Of a stretch of 64,000 bases of DNA, positions 13,364 through 27,489 are shown piece after piece. Made by a program: the position numbers and the translations under genes. Source of the stretch: Lates calcarifer (Eukaryota > Chordata > Actinopteri > Centropomidae); assembly GCF_001640805.2 (NCBI RefSeq), contig NC_066838.1:8415213-8479212 (forward strand). Reading direction: 5' to 3'. Position 1 is the first letter of the stretch; each line of letters begins with the position of its first letter. A model generated the notes under the pieces. That model worked only from the letters and a program-made list of their open reading frames with translations, was not told the origin of the DNA and made no database searches.

Positions 13364-16300
13364 CTCCACCACCCAGCAGATTCAACAGGAGAGTGTCAGG
13401 TAAGATGTGTGAGCGTGTGTGTATGTGTTTGACGTCACGTCCCTTAAGTGTAATCCACACCCTGGACAGTATTGCATACATCACTGCCTAAGTGGCTCAC
13501 CTGCAGCTTGTGTGTGCGTTATTGTGTGTGTCATGCATGTAAAACACTGTTGAGACTGTGGCAGACTTACTGATTTGTGTCCATCTCTGTCAATGTGAGT
13601 GCATTTGTGTACATGTCATGCATGTAAAACATAGAGTTAAGAAGTGCCCCTGTGGTGTGTTTTGGGTTTTATGTGTCTGCGCTGTCTCTGTTTCTGTGTT
13701 GGCGTCTGTGATCTTGTGTGTGTGCGGTGCTCTTGTTTTCTCACGCCCCATCTAGTGTTTACATATGAGTAAATGAATGTCGTCAGCCGTCACAGAGTGC
13801 TGCACTTTGATTAAGCTCTGGGTGTGTCAACTGATGTTTATCTTTATTGCTGTCCTACTGTCCTGTCATTGTCGACCTTGCTGTCTATACCAGTTTCTTA
13901 AAGGTTGTTGAGTGTGTTCATTTGTACACGTTGACAACTTAAATGTGCTGTTGTGTAGCTGAATCGTTAAGTTGTAGTTCCATGTTGCTATGATGTGGTG
14001 TACAAAGTGGTTTGAAGCCAGGTTGGGCATTTGAAGAAATTTCTTTGATTGATCAATTTGCAATTAATCTTATTTTTATGCTGAAAAATGCCTATCAAAT
14101 GCAGAAAATAGGCTACCAAAGAAGGTTTGTTTTCCTCAATGAAATCTTTACTCCAAAAAGAAATTATGGTTCAACACCAATTCTCTTAAACAAAACCTTC
14201 TAAGTTGAACTAACAGAGATCAAAACAAAAAAGATATGCACCGCTCATAAAAGCAGCAGAGCCTAAGGCTCCCAGTCAAACCTAACAAGTTAGCAAGCTA
14301 CGGTGCTCGTCATAAACACAATTGAGTCTTTTAGACATAGACAAAAAAGTTATCACTGGCATTGAAATGTTTACAATGACCTTCAGTATTCCTTAGCTCA
14401 GAATGGTCCCAAACATTGCCCAAAGACAGACAAAAGCTCTGTGTGGTGTGCTCCGTTTTCATGGACCCATTCACTTGCGAGTGTTTCTGTATACTTTCAG
14501 TTACACTGAGCTTTTTTTTTTTTTTTTTTAATAACTAAGTGTACAATAGGGTTAAGTCAAGTCAAGTCAAGTCAATTTTATTTATATAGTGCCAATTCAC
14601 AACAGAAGTTATCTCGAGGCACTGTACATACAGAGCAGGTCTAGACTGTACTCTTTATCTTATAAAATTTACAGAGAGAGACCCAAGAGATCCCACCATG
14701 AGCAAGCACTAGGTGACTGTGGCAAGGAAAACCTGCCTTCTAAGAGGCAGAGACCTCAAGCAGAACCGGTGTATTGTCAGTGTATTCAAACTCACTAAAT
14801 ATATTTGGGACTTCTAAAGGAACAGTTTATTTGTAGTATCTCTGAAAGTACATGTTCTGTTGATAAAAGAAGCAGTTCATTAGCTTGTTTCTCATATGGA
14901 CTATAGGAAACAAGCAGTACATTTAAACAGTATTAGAGACTATATTTTCCCAGACAAAAAAGTCTTTAATATATGAAATGATAATGTATCAACATTTTGG
15001 CATTGTGCAAGAAGTAGCTCATAATGATGGACCTACAAAGACTTAACAGCCAAATCTACAGCTCCTCTGGGCTTTATGGAGCTTTATAATGAATTTCCTT
15101 ATTAAGCTGTCTGGACCACAATTTTACTGTGTTGGTTCACTCTCACTGCTCTCATAGTGTCACTTTTGGCTGCAGCAGGCAATCATGTTCAACGAAAAAG
15201 CTCCAGAAACCCACTGTACACTACCTGCTTAGCACCAAAATGTACACAGACACAGTTGATAACTAGCTGGTGAACCACAGTAGCTATAAAGACCCAGATG
15301 CACAGATCAGGCACAACATTGAAACCACTTGCATAATATTGCATAGGCTCTGACCCATCAGGGCATGCAAATGGGACCTCTGGGGGTGTCCTGTGGTGTC
15401 TGGCATTGGAATTTTGGCAGCTGATCATTTTGGTCTTGTGGGTTGTAGGGTGGGCCCTCCAACATGTGGCTTGTTCTGGTGCATCCCACAGGTGTTCAAT
15501 CAGATTTGGGATTTGGAAGCTAGGTCAACGCCTTGGGCTCTTTGTCTTGTTCCTTGAGCCATTCCTGAGCTGTTTTTGTGGTGTGGTGGGAGCGCCATCC
15601 TGTTGGGGGAGGCCCCTGCCATTGGGGAGTGTGTTTGCCATGGGGAGGTGTGCTTAGTCTACAACAATGTTAAATTGGGTGGCATATACAGTAATTGTTG
15701 GATTTTAAATAAGCAACTGTTTGCTAACTAATTTACCATATCAACTTAAAAGAGATGTCTCTGTTGTGTTCACAAGTTGTTTCAGCTGCCCCCAGGGGAC
15801 CAATAAAAACCTGGTATTGCAGGTTTAAGATAAGAAAACGTAATTCCACAGGATAGCCAAAATCAGGCTTTACTTTACTCCTGCAGCGCACGCACATACT
15901 CTGGTAGCCAATGAAAAAATAATCTGAATCCAGGAAGACAGTATCTCAATTTGTAGACAAGACAGGTCAAGGGAAAGTTGTCAACATTACACAGGCTAAT
16001 GCTTTAAATATTTACAGGTCCTTCAAAAAATCCTCCATTGCTTAGATATCCAAATGTTGAGGATGCCAAACTTATAAAGTATTTTGAGGAGAATTAATTA
16101 TTGATGACAGATGGAGGGGGAAAAGCTGCACGCTCCTGTCAAAAAGAAGGACAGCGTCCATGTCATTAGAAATCAGTGTTTTCTTAAATCAGGAACAAAA
16201 GGACACAACCATATCAACATTTTATTTTCTTTGGCTGAAAATGTGGAAATGATAACTAGATTACATATTTGCATTAGATTTGATCACACTGCCTCATTAC

Positions 16301-19300
16301 AAATGAACTGGGGCTTGTTAACAAAAAACATGTAGACTCACAAGTACCATGTTTATTGAGCGGTGTTTTGGTATCCTGTCAACCTGCCAGGGGCAGATTG
16401 AGGTTTTGGCAGCATGAGGGAAACAAAGCAAATGTGATTCCAGCAACTTAAGCTAAACATGATGAACCTGCCTGCACTTTCTGCCTTATCTGAATTGTGT
16501 TCATACCAGTGAAGAAGCTGAATACTTGTACTAACACCAGTGTCTTCTTACTCATAACCCCTGAGTTTTGTAGTTGCATCCTGTTTTTTTGGTTTAGATT
16601 ACATTCTCTCTCCTAATTAACTAATAACTGCATCACATTCTGGTTTAGACTCACATTATAACTGCTTTTTGTGTAGTCCATTCTATTAATCTGCCAGATC
16701 AAGCTGAACTAAAGGAGTTAATACACTGGCACAGAGGTCACACTGTTCCAAACATGATTGGTATGAATGTTTAGAGATAAGATGTTACTCTCATGATCGC
16801 ACAAACATTTCCATGTGGTAAATGTCATGTGAGAAGTGTAGTGAAGAGTGTGTTCCTATAGAGTTGGAGGAAACACAGATACATAGTGACAACTTGAAAT
16901 GACCTTGTCATTGTTTGTCTTCCAGTGTGGTAAAATATGTCGCTGTGCATGTGTCATTTCCTCACTTCTGGGCTCCTTCAGTGTTCTGTAGTAATGATGT
17001 CCCCTCTTCCCTTCCCCTGCAGGCCATCGCCTCATTTTGTGTTATACAATATCATCTTCTCTGCTTTGTGCCGGTGCTTGTGTAACATCTTACCTTTCCT
17101 CATACTCTGTGTTCTGTGTGTGTGTAAAAATGTTTAACTAAAATGAGGTGGATACAGTGTTTTTGTGTCTTTTCTCTGTGTTAGCATCTTTGTGGGTTTT
17201 TTTTGCTAGTCTGCTTGTGTGTGTTGAAAACATAACACGCTACTTTGACCCTATTAGCATAATTTGCATCTTGTGTCCACTTGTTCAAGACGTGATTTAA
17301 CTGTCACATTAAAAAACATTAAAGATGTCTGTCAATATGTTGGGTATCTGTTGTGTGGAATCTGCAGAGGTTGTATTCAGATCAGTGTAGAATCAGTGAT
17401 CCCACAGCCTTGTCTGCCTAAAGTGCAAGTTAATGGAAAAACAACCTGCCCAACCTGAGTCATATGATTAAAAACACATTGTAATATTATCACATGAAAT
17501 GAATGTCAGTCTGTCCTTCAGTACTGGTTATCCACCAGTATAGTGGTTGCGTATTTTTACATGAGCTCCCTGCAGCCTGTTGGCTTGCTTCTAGCAGTAG
17601 TTTCTTTGTTTTCTGTTTTATCCTTGTCAGGGTTATTTGTAATTTTTGAGTGGGGGCTTATTGCACTTACATTTGATTGTGATTGTGACTTAATTCAAGT
17701 CAGTAGAATATTTTCTCACCTGGATTCTCATCTGTCTAATTACAGTGTAATCACACAGGACATGCAATGTGTAAAGTGAGTTTACATGTCTTCCCTCCAG
17801 TGTGTGCGGAGGCGTTCAACCCAGACGAGGACGACGAGGACACGGAGCCCAGAGTGGTTCACCCAAAAACAGATGAACAGCGCTGCAGACTGCAGGAGGC
17901 CTGCCGAGACATCCTACTCTTCAAAACACTAGATCAGGTAACTAAAAATTAGGAACACACAGGAAGATACATGTATACAGACACATAGCAGTGCAGAAAC
18001 ATGAACATGAAGTATCTTAGTTAAGTGTTGAGCATCCAGAAAAGCTTCATTGCTCATTGGCATAGATTATACTATTGTCTGATCTGATGAGAGCCTCATC
18101 AAACCATTCAGTGACCCATCATGCCCTTCATGAAAGCATCTGCATTCATTAATTTTCTTCACTGACATATTAACATTTTTCCTGTGATTTGTCACCTGAA
18201 TGTAGATCCACACATATAAAAGTCACATCTACATTCATTAATCCTACACTGAGTGACCAGAACAATGGAAACAATACAATACAATACAGTACAGTAGCCC
18301 TACAAATAATACTGCTTCAAATAGAGTTCTTGTTAAAAATATCACACATTTCATAAAAGTAGTATTTATGGCCGAACTGTAGCATTGGGGTTTTATTCTG
18401 ATCATTCAGATTACTTTGCTCTCCTTAGGAACCACACTTAGAAGCAGCTGCTCGTGGGGCAAGTCAGGTGATTAACTGCATAAGAAAAAGGACAAAGAAA
18501 CTCTTGTTTGACATCTTTGTGTGTGTACATTGTATCATGAACCAGTGCAATGTCTAGTCAGCTCAATCTGCTTCCCTTCAGAGATGTCCATGCTATAATG
18601 CTGTGATTATGTGCTTGATTTTTGTTGGTGTAGTAAAACTACTCAGCTGAAACCCTCCTATATTTGGGCAGCAGTCGATTATCTGGCCTGTTTTCTAGAA
18701 AGCAGTTCCAAAAATCTCTGCGTGTGATGTCACTATACTTGATTTATACAGGTTTGTTTTGGCTGAGAGGATATGCTTTAAAATTAGATTATTTTAAAAA
18801 CTTTATCTGTTCCCTTTGTGGACCCTGTAGTACTTGTCATCTTCTATGATAAATTCATGACATTATGATGGACTCAAACCCCAGAGATACGATATCGTCC
18901 TGAAATTGCATATCCTGTTAAAACATAGAGAAAGTGTCATGATATGAAAAAAATGCACCCTGTCCTTTCCCTTGTGTACTTTATCTCCCTGCTGGGATAA
19001 ATAAATTTCATCTCGTCTCCCCTCAGGAGTAGCACTCACATGAGCTAGACAGCATCTTGAGCTGCTAGTTCAAATCCACACACATACACACACACACACA
19101 CACAAACATTTCCACACTTACTCCCTGTTTCTTTGCTTCATCTTTGTCTGATGTCCTCCCTCTCGTCCCCCATCTAGGAGCAATTCTCGGAGGTGCTGGA
19201 CGCCATGTTTGAGTTACGGGTTCAGCCCCAGGAGCACGTCATCGATCAGGGAGACGATGGAGACAACTTCTACGTCATAGAGAGGTAGGAGGCAGGCAAC

Positions 19301-22300
19301 CTTGTTGGGTCATTAAAGCTGCGTCAATTTGTTTATTCAAATACTGCAAGTTTATTTTGGTGAGCTTAGATGACTGAAAGGCTAGAGATGGGAATGTTTT
19401 ACAGCACAGATGTTGCCAAAAAAACTGTGACCAAGGCTAGGATGACGCCTGTATGCATATTTTGTATTTACTACTTAAGTATGTATTAACTCAGGTCTTT
19501 GGTTTTGTTTGAGGTTGTACTTTGTGGCAGGCTTGCATTAAATTGCATTGTATGGAAAAGAGCGCATTTACATACACAGGGGAATAGAAATACTACAGTG
19601 CACTCAAATACAACACCATCAGTTACAGGTTTAAAATTTGCCATACGGGTGAATCTTAGAGTGTCAGTAACAATTAAAAGTTTATAATTACAGAGCTGTT
19701 GTACTTAAATGCAGTGAGTAATTGTAGGGAAAATAGCGTTGACCACTAAAAAGATTTGGAACCTGTTTGCTGGTCTTTAGACTGGGGTTAGGTTTCATTA
19801 GATTGTTGATTATGGTTGGTCTGTATGTCCGTATTGTACCCATGAAGGCCACATGTGTAATTTTCCTCCTATGTTGCTAATGTAAACTCCTGCAATGCAC
19901 ACAGGTCTTTACAAGGCAGGTTTTATTGGCCAGGGGTGGGAATACAGTGTTATGTTGCAGGAGTAGTTAATTGGATCTCCTCACTCGTGATATGAAAAAC
20001 TGACACATTTTTGACTGTTAAAAAAAAAAAAAAAAACTATAAATATGCATTAAGCTGCAGGCGGTTGTGTTAATTACAGCAATAACATTCCCAGGTCCTT
20101 GTAGTGTTAAAAAGGTGAAATGAAAACAATTGTAGGTTGAATGTTGAGTTTATTATTTTAAAATAATGGAGGGAACTTTGATAAGCACCTCCATCATAGT
20201 TCCTGAGACTACACTGTGCTGAGAGTAATTAACATTTCTTTGTTCCCCAGTCAAAGTAGAGGTGGTTACTTGATGTCCGTTTCTGACCTCAGCCACCAAA
20301 GAGAGAACAGACCTACCAGTGTTTGGCTAGTGGCTGGTCATTGTTTATCCCACCGCAGCTTCTAGTCATTCTTGGCATAGCACATATCAGTTCAGCACAG
20401 TGGTTAAGCTCCACTTGTTGTGTGCTATCTTTCCATCTGCATACACACTGTCTAACACAGCGTGCTCCAGTACATGAGACATGCGATGACCTTTGAGATC
20501 AGCACGCCTGCCTGGTCATATACTATCCCAGGGTTTTCCCTGGCCTGTTAAAAGCGTAGGTGGTAGCTAATGTCATCAGCAGGGTGGGGTGTGAGCATGG
20601 ACACACACAGAGATGGAGGGATAAACTGAAAAGAAAAAGAAAAGCAGGAAAGAAAACAGGACCGAGTAACACATTGTTTAAATGTTTCCTATTTAAATTT
20701 CTTATTATGACATTAAACATTATATACAGTACATCTCCTCTACATTCCTGTAGGCGTAGCCATCACACATTTCACACATTTCTCTCTATGGTCAGCTGAC
20801 TCAAACATGATAAATTTTGACAATTTGATCAGGCATAAAAGGAGACTGGAAGCATAACTGAACCCTCCAAGCATTTAATTGATCTGTGTACTACTATGTA
20901 TAAAGACCACCCTTCACATTCAAACCTGAACAATCATCTTCAGAGGCTTTGAAGAAAGGAAGGAACTGGAATTCACTCAGAAGCCCTCAGGGACAAGGAG
21001 TAAATATATAATGGGAGGACTGGTGTGTTAATGATGTGAAAAGGATCATTGTGGTTCTCAGTTGTGATTGGCTAAAGGACATTTTATAACACTGAAAGGT
21101 CTTAGTTGTTTACAAACTCATTGTGAAATTCATTCCCCCAAGACAGCTGTCTTTTTACATGTGTCTTAAGAGGTTAAAATCACTGAAGGCGCTGCCTAAG
21201 GGTTGACTAGGCAGTGAAAAAATCATGCAACACATCCTCTCAGTGCAGGAAGTAACATCCATTTTTCCTCTGGATGTAAAGGCATACACCTTCAAAATAC
21301 ACCAGTCTTGTTGTTTTTTTTTTTTTAAAAAAACTCTCGTTAACTTTAGAAAAGAGTATGAATCCAAAATTCTGTCAACTTCAGCTTGAACTTGAATTGA
21401 TCATGGCTGAATTAGCTTTTTTTTAAGAAGTAAAAATGGCTATTAAAATAATCTTGGCCCTGGATGACCTGGACATAAGCAGATTTAATGTGTGAAACTT
21501 CAGTCAGTGATTACAGCTCTCACTCCTACTTAGTCTCTTTAATATAATCTTTAAAATAGTGTGTAGATGGTCTCGGTAAACTGTCCTCAGTTAACGGACA
21601 ACACAAGTGATCATCGTCCCCATCATCATGGTAATCCAGTCAAACTAAATAATACTTAATACTCCACCAGCAACAAGGGTATTAGCCGGACTACTCAGCC
21701 AATGGGAGGACAGGCTATCTTTGAAAATGACTGGTTAATCCTGGTGAGCAACAACGTTGCAAATTACCTTCCCCAGGTTTAATCCTTGCACAGAAAGAGA
21801 AAGAGAGGCAGGAGGGAGACAGAGCTGCTCTGCTCAAGTATTACTCTCTATCAGCAACGTAGAGAGCTATGACAAACACTTGTGATACTGTACATAGAGA
21901 CATAAAATAATTTTTACTTGTATACAGCTGCTTTAATAGAAATATGCATGTAACTATACACAATAGTGCACACACCCAGTGTGCCAGACTAACAGGGTCA
22001 TGTCCAGCGGCTACAGATCATCTCTAATTGGATGTCTATTTAAACCAGTCAGTGGGTCAATAAACAAAACACTGGTCACCTCTTAAAATTTGGCTCCATT
22101 AAATACGTCAATAAATATTTTTGTTCCCTTTTGGATTTAATTCTCATGTCTCTTTGCTGTTTATTTGTTTTTGTTTTTTTGTTTTTTTCTCCTCCCAACT
22201 CTCCGACTCTGTCTCTCTCTCCAGGGGTGTGTATGACATCGTGGTATCGGGAACATGCGTGGGTCAGTATGACAATAAGGGCAGCTTCGGGGAGCTGGCA

Positions 22301-25300
22301 CTCATGTACAACACGCCACGTGCCGCCACCATTATCGCCACCCAGGAGGGGGCACTATGGGGACTGGTGAGAACATCCAAACACAAGCATACACACAAAC
22401 AACTAAAGTAGACAGTGGGATGTGTGATACTCTGGTGCATTCTTAGTGTATCTGCTAATAATCATGAGTTGATGTTAAGACCACACTATCATTGTTTTCT
22501 GTTTCAATCAATACCACATTTTTATCAGTCAGTTTCTAACTCCAAGTATCACCTTTTTTACATTTCAAAGTTCACTTTTAAATACTTTTCCCTTCTAGTA
22601 GTCTAATAAGGATCGCATATTGAGCAGGTCACGCACAGTTTCAGTTACCATACACATTACATTGAGTGTTGATGCTCAGACATGTTAAGAATGGAGCCCT
22701 GCTATCTATGAATGGAGCCCATGTGCTGCTCTGCTGCAGCTCCTCCCTGTGGTCGATGAGAGGAGGACCAGCAACAGACACAGTCTGAGAGAATATGCTT
22801 TCAGGAGGTGTTTGTTTACTTGTGTTTGTTTTCCCTAGGACCGTGCCACATTTCGTAGACTCATTGTGAAGAACAATGCCAAGAAGAGGAGGATGTACGA
22901 GTCGTTCATTGAGTCTGTGCCCTTACTCAAATCACTGGAGGTGAGTTTGATGGTTGTAATACTCTCACTGGCTCCAGCAGTTTTTGCGTAGGTTCTTTCT
23001 TTCTTTCTTTCTTTCTTTCTTTTTTTCTTTCTTTCTTTCTTTCTTTCTTTTAATCCCATTATAAACATATTATACTTGAGGGTAGCCATCTAGCTAACAG
23101 CAGGACTCCAGCAAGCTGGCAATGGAAATAGTTGAGAATGGATAAAGTTCTGGTCTACACTCACTAAGAAGGGGTATTTTTTTAATTCTGACACTGAGGT
23201 GTGGTGAACGGTCAACCCAGGCAAGAGCAGAGGGGAGAAGATGAGGGGACTGAGTAAGGGAAGGCTGAACTAAAGGAGTTTACATAGCCATAATCTGCCT
23301 GTATTCAGTCAAATGATTCTCTCTGCTCCGACAGCTTCTCTCATTATTTCTCTTCTCTCAACCTCCCTGTTTTTCTCCCTCTTTCCTCCCTCCAGGCGAC
23401 AGAGAGGATGAAGATAGTGGACGTATTAGGAGCGAAGCAGTTTTCAGATGGTGAGCGCATCATCACACAGGTAAGACACAGATATAGCTGATACGGTTTC
23501 ATAGAGGTAGAGCATGACTGTAGCACTGAAATGCATTGGGTTTCCACATTTCTATACAATACATAATTATTTCTCAGAACATTGATAACTTGTCTGTTTT
23601 CGTTCTTTTCAGGGAGACAAGGCTGACTGTTTCTACATTGTAGAATCTGGGGAGGTCAAGATCATGATGAAGAGTAAAGTAAGATGCTTCTCAGCTTTCT
23701 CATTTCTCCACTGCACCACATTTTTAATTAAAGATTTTACTGTGACTGGGAATTTATTTCATATTATCATCATTCATATCATTCATATTCTGCTGCTGTA
23801 ATTAAGGCCCAATTGGTAAAAAGATTACTTAAATGAAATGCTGAAAAAATTACTCTGAGGCTTTTTAATATTCTAAAAGTGTTTTTGTTGGCTCAGGAAT
23901 ATGCATCAGTATAACAGTGGATTTATTCTTCTCCCAGGTAGTTTATGTGGAGAAGATGTTGACAGTGACAACCCACACTCCCCATTAAAAACTACCAGAG
24001 AACTAAAGTGTTTCTGGGTTTTGCCTAGCAACAGTGGGATTCACAATAGTCTGCATCAGCTGCTGAGTGCTTCTCGCTGGGGGGGAAAGAATGAGGCACT
24101 CAGTGTTTCCTAACCTTTAATCCTTTCCTCTCCTGTCCCCCTCCCGGCAGACGAAGGCGGACCATGCAGACAATGCGGAGGTGGAGATAACGCGCTGTAA
24201 CAGGGGTCAGTACTTTGGGGAGCTGGCCTTGGTCACTAACAAGCCCCGGGCCGCCTCGGCCTACGCAGTCGGCAATGTCAAGTGTTTGGGTAAGACGAAA
24301 TACACTCCGCCGCACTCGTTAAACCCATTTGTCTGTTTTGACGCTAATGCTGATCACAAGAAAACTGATAATGAAGTTGGATGTGTATGTTAAGTAGCTT
24401 TGCTTCCACCAGTGTCGGGGAATGTGATGTCTGAAGTTAAGGTACTTATGTGAACATCTCTGCATGATTGTAGCATCTTTCTAATTGTTCTGTGTTACTT
24501 CCAGGGAGTTTGCACATCATTAAAAGATTGAATAAATCCAGGGTGTACAGTTTAACTTAATGTGAAACTAAAAGCATTTAATTAACAGCACTTAAACCAC
24601 TCAACCCCACAACAAAGCCTGCTGTATTATATTTCCTCTAATTGAACTGTTACAAGTAGTTTGTCACAAGATATCAAGTGGCATTTGAGTTTTGATTAAT
24701 TCACAGTTGGTGTCTGGCTCCTCATCTCATCTGTCATCACCTTGTGTGTTTTGTTGATTTGAAGGCCGTTTGGGTAATTATTTCGCTTTTACAGTGGGTC
24801 CACTAATTCATGCTCTACAGTAGATGAGCAGCTCTTCACTTTTTAAAATGAGCACAGGATTTTTAACAGCTGGTCGTGTTTCTCTGTCACCTCTCTCTGC
24901 TGTGAAATCTGCTTAAGCTTTTTTCATAGCTTTAATTGCATAGCTTTTATTTGTTTATTCACACAGGGGATTTTTCCACAATAGATGTAGGCAGTTAGTC
25001 TTATTCTTTGTGGTCCTCTATTTTGCCCCTCTTGGTATTAAATGTGCTTACAGTCAGTATCTAGTCTTCCAGTGTCCTTTCTGTTTTCTGTACTAACAGT
25101 ACAACACCACCTAAACAACTGCTCAGCTTTGAAGCAAAGACAAGTGTCACTCAGCCGTATTGCAGCAACATATGCTGTCTGTTGTCCTCTCACCATTCTT
25201 CCTGTTCTGTTGCAGATGTAAAGGATGAGCAGGACTTTGAGGGCCCCCTCGGGCCCTGTAAGAACATTTAGACCAGTGATGCCATTCTGTATCTAACAAA

Positions 25301-25965
25301 TAGCACAAATAACAACAGTCAGCTGAACTTTAAAAACACTTCACTGTTTGTCCAAATATTTGCTTCTGTACTATTGCTAAAAGAAACAGTATGTGGACTG
25401 GGCCATTTGTGTGCCAAGGAATGCAGGAGAGTCAAGGTTTTTCCTGCTTGGTGTTTTTACAGTGTAATTAATGTGTCTTTGACGACGTCTGTCTTTAGTG
25501 CCTCACTCTGATTTTCACACCTGTTTTTTTTCTGCTGTAAAGGGCTGGACACTGGACACTGCTGTCATCTACTGTGTTCATGTTACCATGCTTCATCATG
25601 TGTGTGTGGAGGGGCTGCCGCTTTTTATTAGTGTCCAGATCTCTTCACTCCTCACTGCACTTAGCCTCATCGACAGTACTGCTGCACTGATGTTTTATTA
25701 TAGAATCTCTTGGCGAAAGCCCAAAGTGTCTTAGCATGTTGCCAGGTGTGGAATATCGTTTCACACAAAATCTCTGGGAATCCACAGAATCTGAAGCCAT
25801 AGAAGGGACGATAAAATTGACTTGTTATCTGTTACTTTCAGACTTTGTGAAACATTTTAAAGCCAATAACAATGAGCTCAGTGGACTGTTTTCATTTGTT
25901 GTGACATTTTAATACCCAAGCTGCTGAAATGAACCCAAACAAACATACCTAACATAATACCTACC

Positions 25966-26002
<37 letters not shown>

Positions 26003-26175
26003 CCCCCTCTCCCTCTCTCCCCCCCTCTCTCTCCCTCCCTCCCTCTGCAGTAATAGACATCCAGGCGTTTGAGCGCCTCCTGGGCTCCTGTAAGGAGATC
26101 ATGAAGAGGAACATCGCCCACTATGAAGAGCAGCTGGTGGCCCTGTTCGGCTCCAGCATGGACCTGAGAGACTGA
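13364..26175 (+). CDS. prkar2a: cAMP-dependent protein kinase type II-alpha regulatory subunit (exons 2-10; exon 1 outside window)
   Basis: The product holds the PKA catalytic subunit inactive until cAMP binds, and is tethered to AKAP scaffolds. Exons: 13364-13399, 17801-17937, 19178-19284, 22225-22366, 22839-22940, 23396-23470, 23613-23678, 24151-24289, 26051-26175; all have GT-AG borders and agreeing phases. They encode about 309 residues of roughly 400 usual; the N-terminal dimerisation/docking segment (about 90 residues, exon 1) is missing upstream. Exon 2 carries the inhibitor site SRFNRRVS, with the autophosphorylated serine of type II subunits. The two cyclic-nucleotide pockets show [14 protein letters not shown] (exon 5) and [14 protein letters not shown] (exon 9), each with the phosphate-binding Glu and Arg. 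The NRRVS site and the surrounding sequence favour alpha over beta. The segment after VIERG is about three residues shorter than in human. The last residues are SSMDLRD. Confidence 0.93.
14550..14790 (+). repeat. Dispersed fish repeat with (GTCAA)n head
   Basis: It starts with tandem GTCAA units, then TTTATTTATATAGTGCC and the core ACAACAGAAGTTATCTC, and ends after a Gly/Lys-like AGTGGCAAGGAAAA block. I recognise this as a high-copy family of percomorph genomes but cannot assign its class from one copy. It lies in prkar2a intron 2. Confidence 0.65.
15290..15660 (-). mobile_element. Decayed DNA-transposon-like repeat (Tc1/mariner-like remnant)
   Basis: On the minus strand there are broken stretches resembling the C-terminal part of Tc1-like transposase-derived repeats of fish: a segment like LIEHLWD split across frames, then residues reading [18 protein letters not shown]. 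Stops and frame changes interrupt it, so it is inactive. Assignment rests on remembered family resemblance. Lies in prkar2a intron 2. Confidence 0.5.
22994..23050. repeat. (TTTC)n microsatellite
   Basis: About 14 TTTC units with one interruption in prkar2a intron 6. The Lys/Arg-rich minus-strand frame across it is a repeat artefact. Confidence 0.95.
25216..25271 (+). CDS. prkar2a: Putative alternative prkar2a exon: diverged duplicate of the last exon
   Basis: A good acceptor (polypyrimidine then TTGCAG) precedes a short frame that continues exon 9 in phase and reads [18 protein letters not shown] then stop TAG at 25269-25271. This aligns with the start of the constitutive last exon ([17 protein letters not shown]): 10 of 17 residues and about 35 of 51 bases agree by eye. 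It may be a terminal exon that gives a shortened subunit. Alternatively the internal donor GTAAGA at 25258 would make a 42-base in-frame cassette (14 residues). Transcription is not shown by the sequence; it could be a dead duplicate. Confidence 0.5.
25969..26048 (+). repeat. Long CT/C-rich polypyrimidine tract before prkar2a last exon
   Basis: Nearly 80 bases of CT repeat and C runs lead straight into the CTGCAG acceptor of exon 10. It forms an unusually long polypyrimidine tract. The minus-strand frames across it are artefacts. Confidence 0.85.
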
Positions 26176-26206
26176 GCCTCCCACACCACCCTCCGTGCCT
26201 TCTATT

Positions 26207-26209
<3 letters not shown>

Positions 26210-26251
<42 letters not shown>
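26210..26251. repeat. (AC)n microsatellite in prkar2a 3' UTR
   Basis: About 20 AC units starting 35 bases after the prkar2a stop codon. The next 600 bases stay CA-rich. Confidence 0.95.
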
Positions 26252-26256
<5 letters not shown>

Positions 26257-27380
26257 AGATGATATGTCCTCTCTCACATCATGCAGTGTCTATACAGACT
26301 CATAATAAGCTTTACACAGCTGTGCACACACATAAGAAATTGTACCTGGTTCCCGCAGGTGCATAAATCTTCAGTAGGAACACACACTCTGTTTCTCTCT
26401 CTCTCTCACATACACATACACATTTACACTGGTACCTATATAGACACTGAGAGATGCCCACCTCACTATCTGCTCACCCTCATGCACATACTAGCTCAAC
26501 ACACTCTCTGTGATAGGCTCAAGTTGTAGACACACAGAGACACACACACACAAAAGCTAGCTCAATGCCACACACCTTGTGGCTTGAGCTAGCCTCAGCC
26601 TCTCAGTATGAATGTCTTTGCTGCGATGACCTAAATACAGGTAAAGCAGTGTAAGGACATAAAACACACACACACATACTCACACACTCCATACATGTTA
26701 AAAAGTACATCACCATGCTTCAAATGTGCAGGCTTTGCATTCACACAAGCACTTAAACAACTCACAGCTGTTCCAACAAGCCTCAGCCAAGGACACGTCA
26801 ACACACACATACACACACACACACACAAACACAGGGGTACAGATACAGATTCTCAAAAACACATTGGCAACCACACTTGCAAAAACAGACACATTGTGGT
26901 AAAATGGAGACGAAAAACTTTAAAAATGTCTGAAAAGGAAAATGAATCAAAAATGCAAAAAAAGAGAAAAGTTTAAAGAAGACAGAGAAGTTTTAGAAAC
27001 ATTTTATGAAGATAAAAAACAAAAGCTTTGATAAAATATTATTTAAATAAAAAAAAAAAGTGTTTCCTCTTCAGGAGGCCGGGGTGCAGAACTTTGTGAG
27101 CGTGCTCCATTTCTTCCTCTACTGTTGTTGATTGAGTTGAGTTGAGTTAGTGCTGGTGATTATTGCAGTACCACAGAAGAAGCAGTGAAAACAATAACAA
27201 CCCTACATTTTCTGGGCCATTGTTATTCTATCATTGACGCCACACTTCATTGTATTGAATTAATTATTAATGTATTGTTATTATATATTCATTTATTATT
27301 TTTTGTTTTGCTTTGACCAATTCTGATAAAATTCACCATCCATCTCTGACAAAATGTAAGAACAGAAGAAAAAAAAATCT

Positions 27381-27386
27381 AATAAA
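27381..27386 (+). promoter_or_regulatory. Candidate prkar2a polyadenylation signal
   Basis: AATAAA about 1.2 kb after the stop codon, in AT-rich DNA; another AATAAA lies near 27452. The transcript end cannot be fixed from sequence alone. Confidence 0.5.
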
Positions 27387-27489
27387 AACAATAGTGCTTA
27401 TTTCTCCTTGATTATCCTTGAATGAGTTGTCCTGGATAAAAAAAATTTAAAAAATAAAGCAAACATTTTGTTAAAAATCTTGCCTTTGT

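Noticed and set aside
25878..26277. Minus-strand frames of 78 and 122 residues across the prkar2a last exon
   Set aside because: Antisense shadows of exon 10 and its CT tract and AC repeat.
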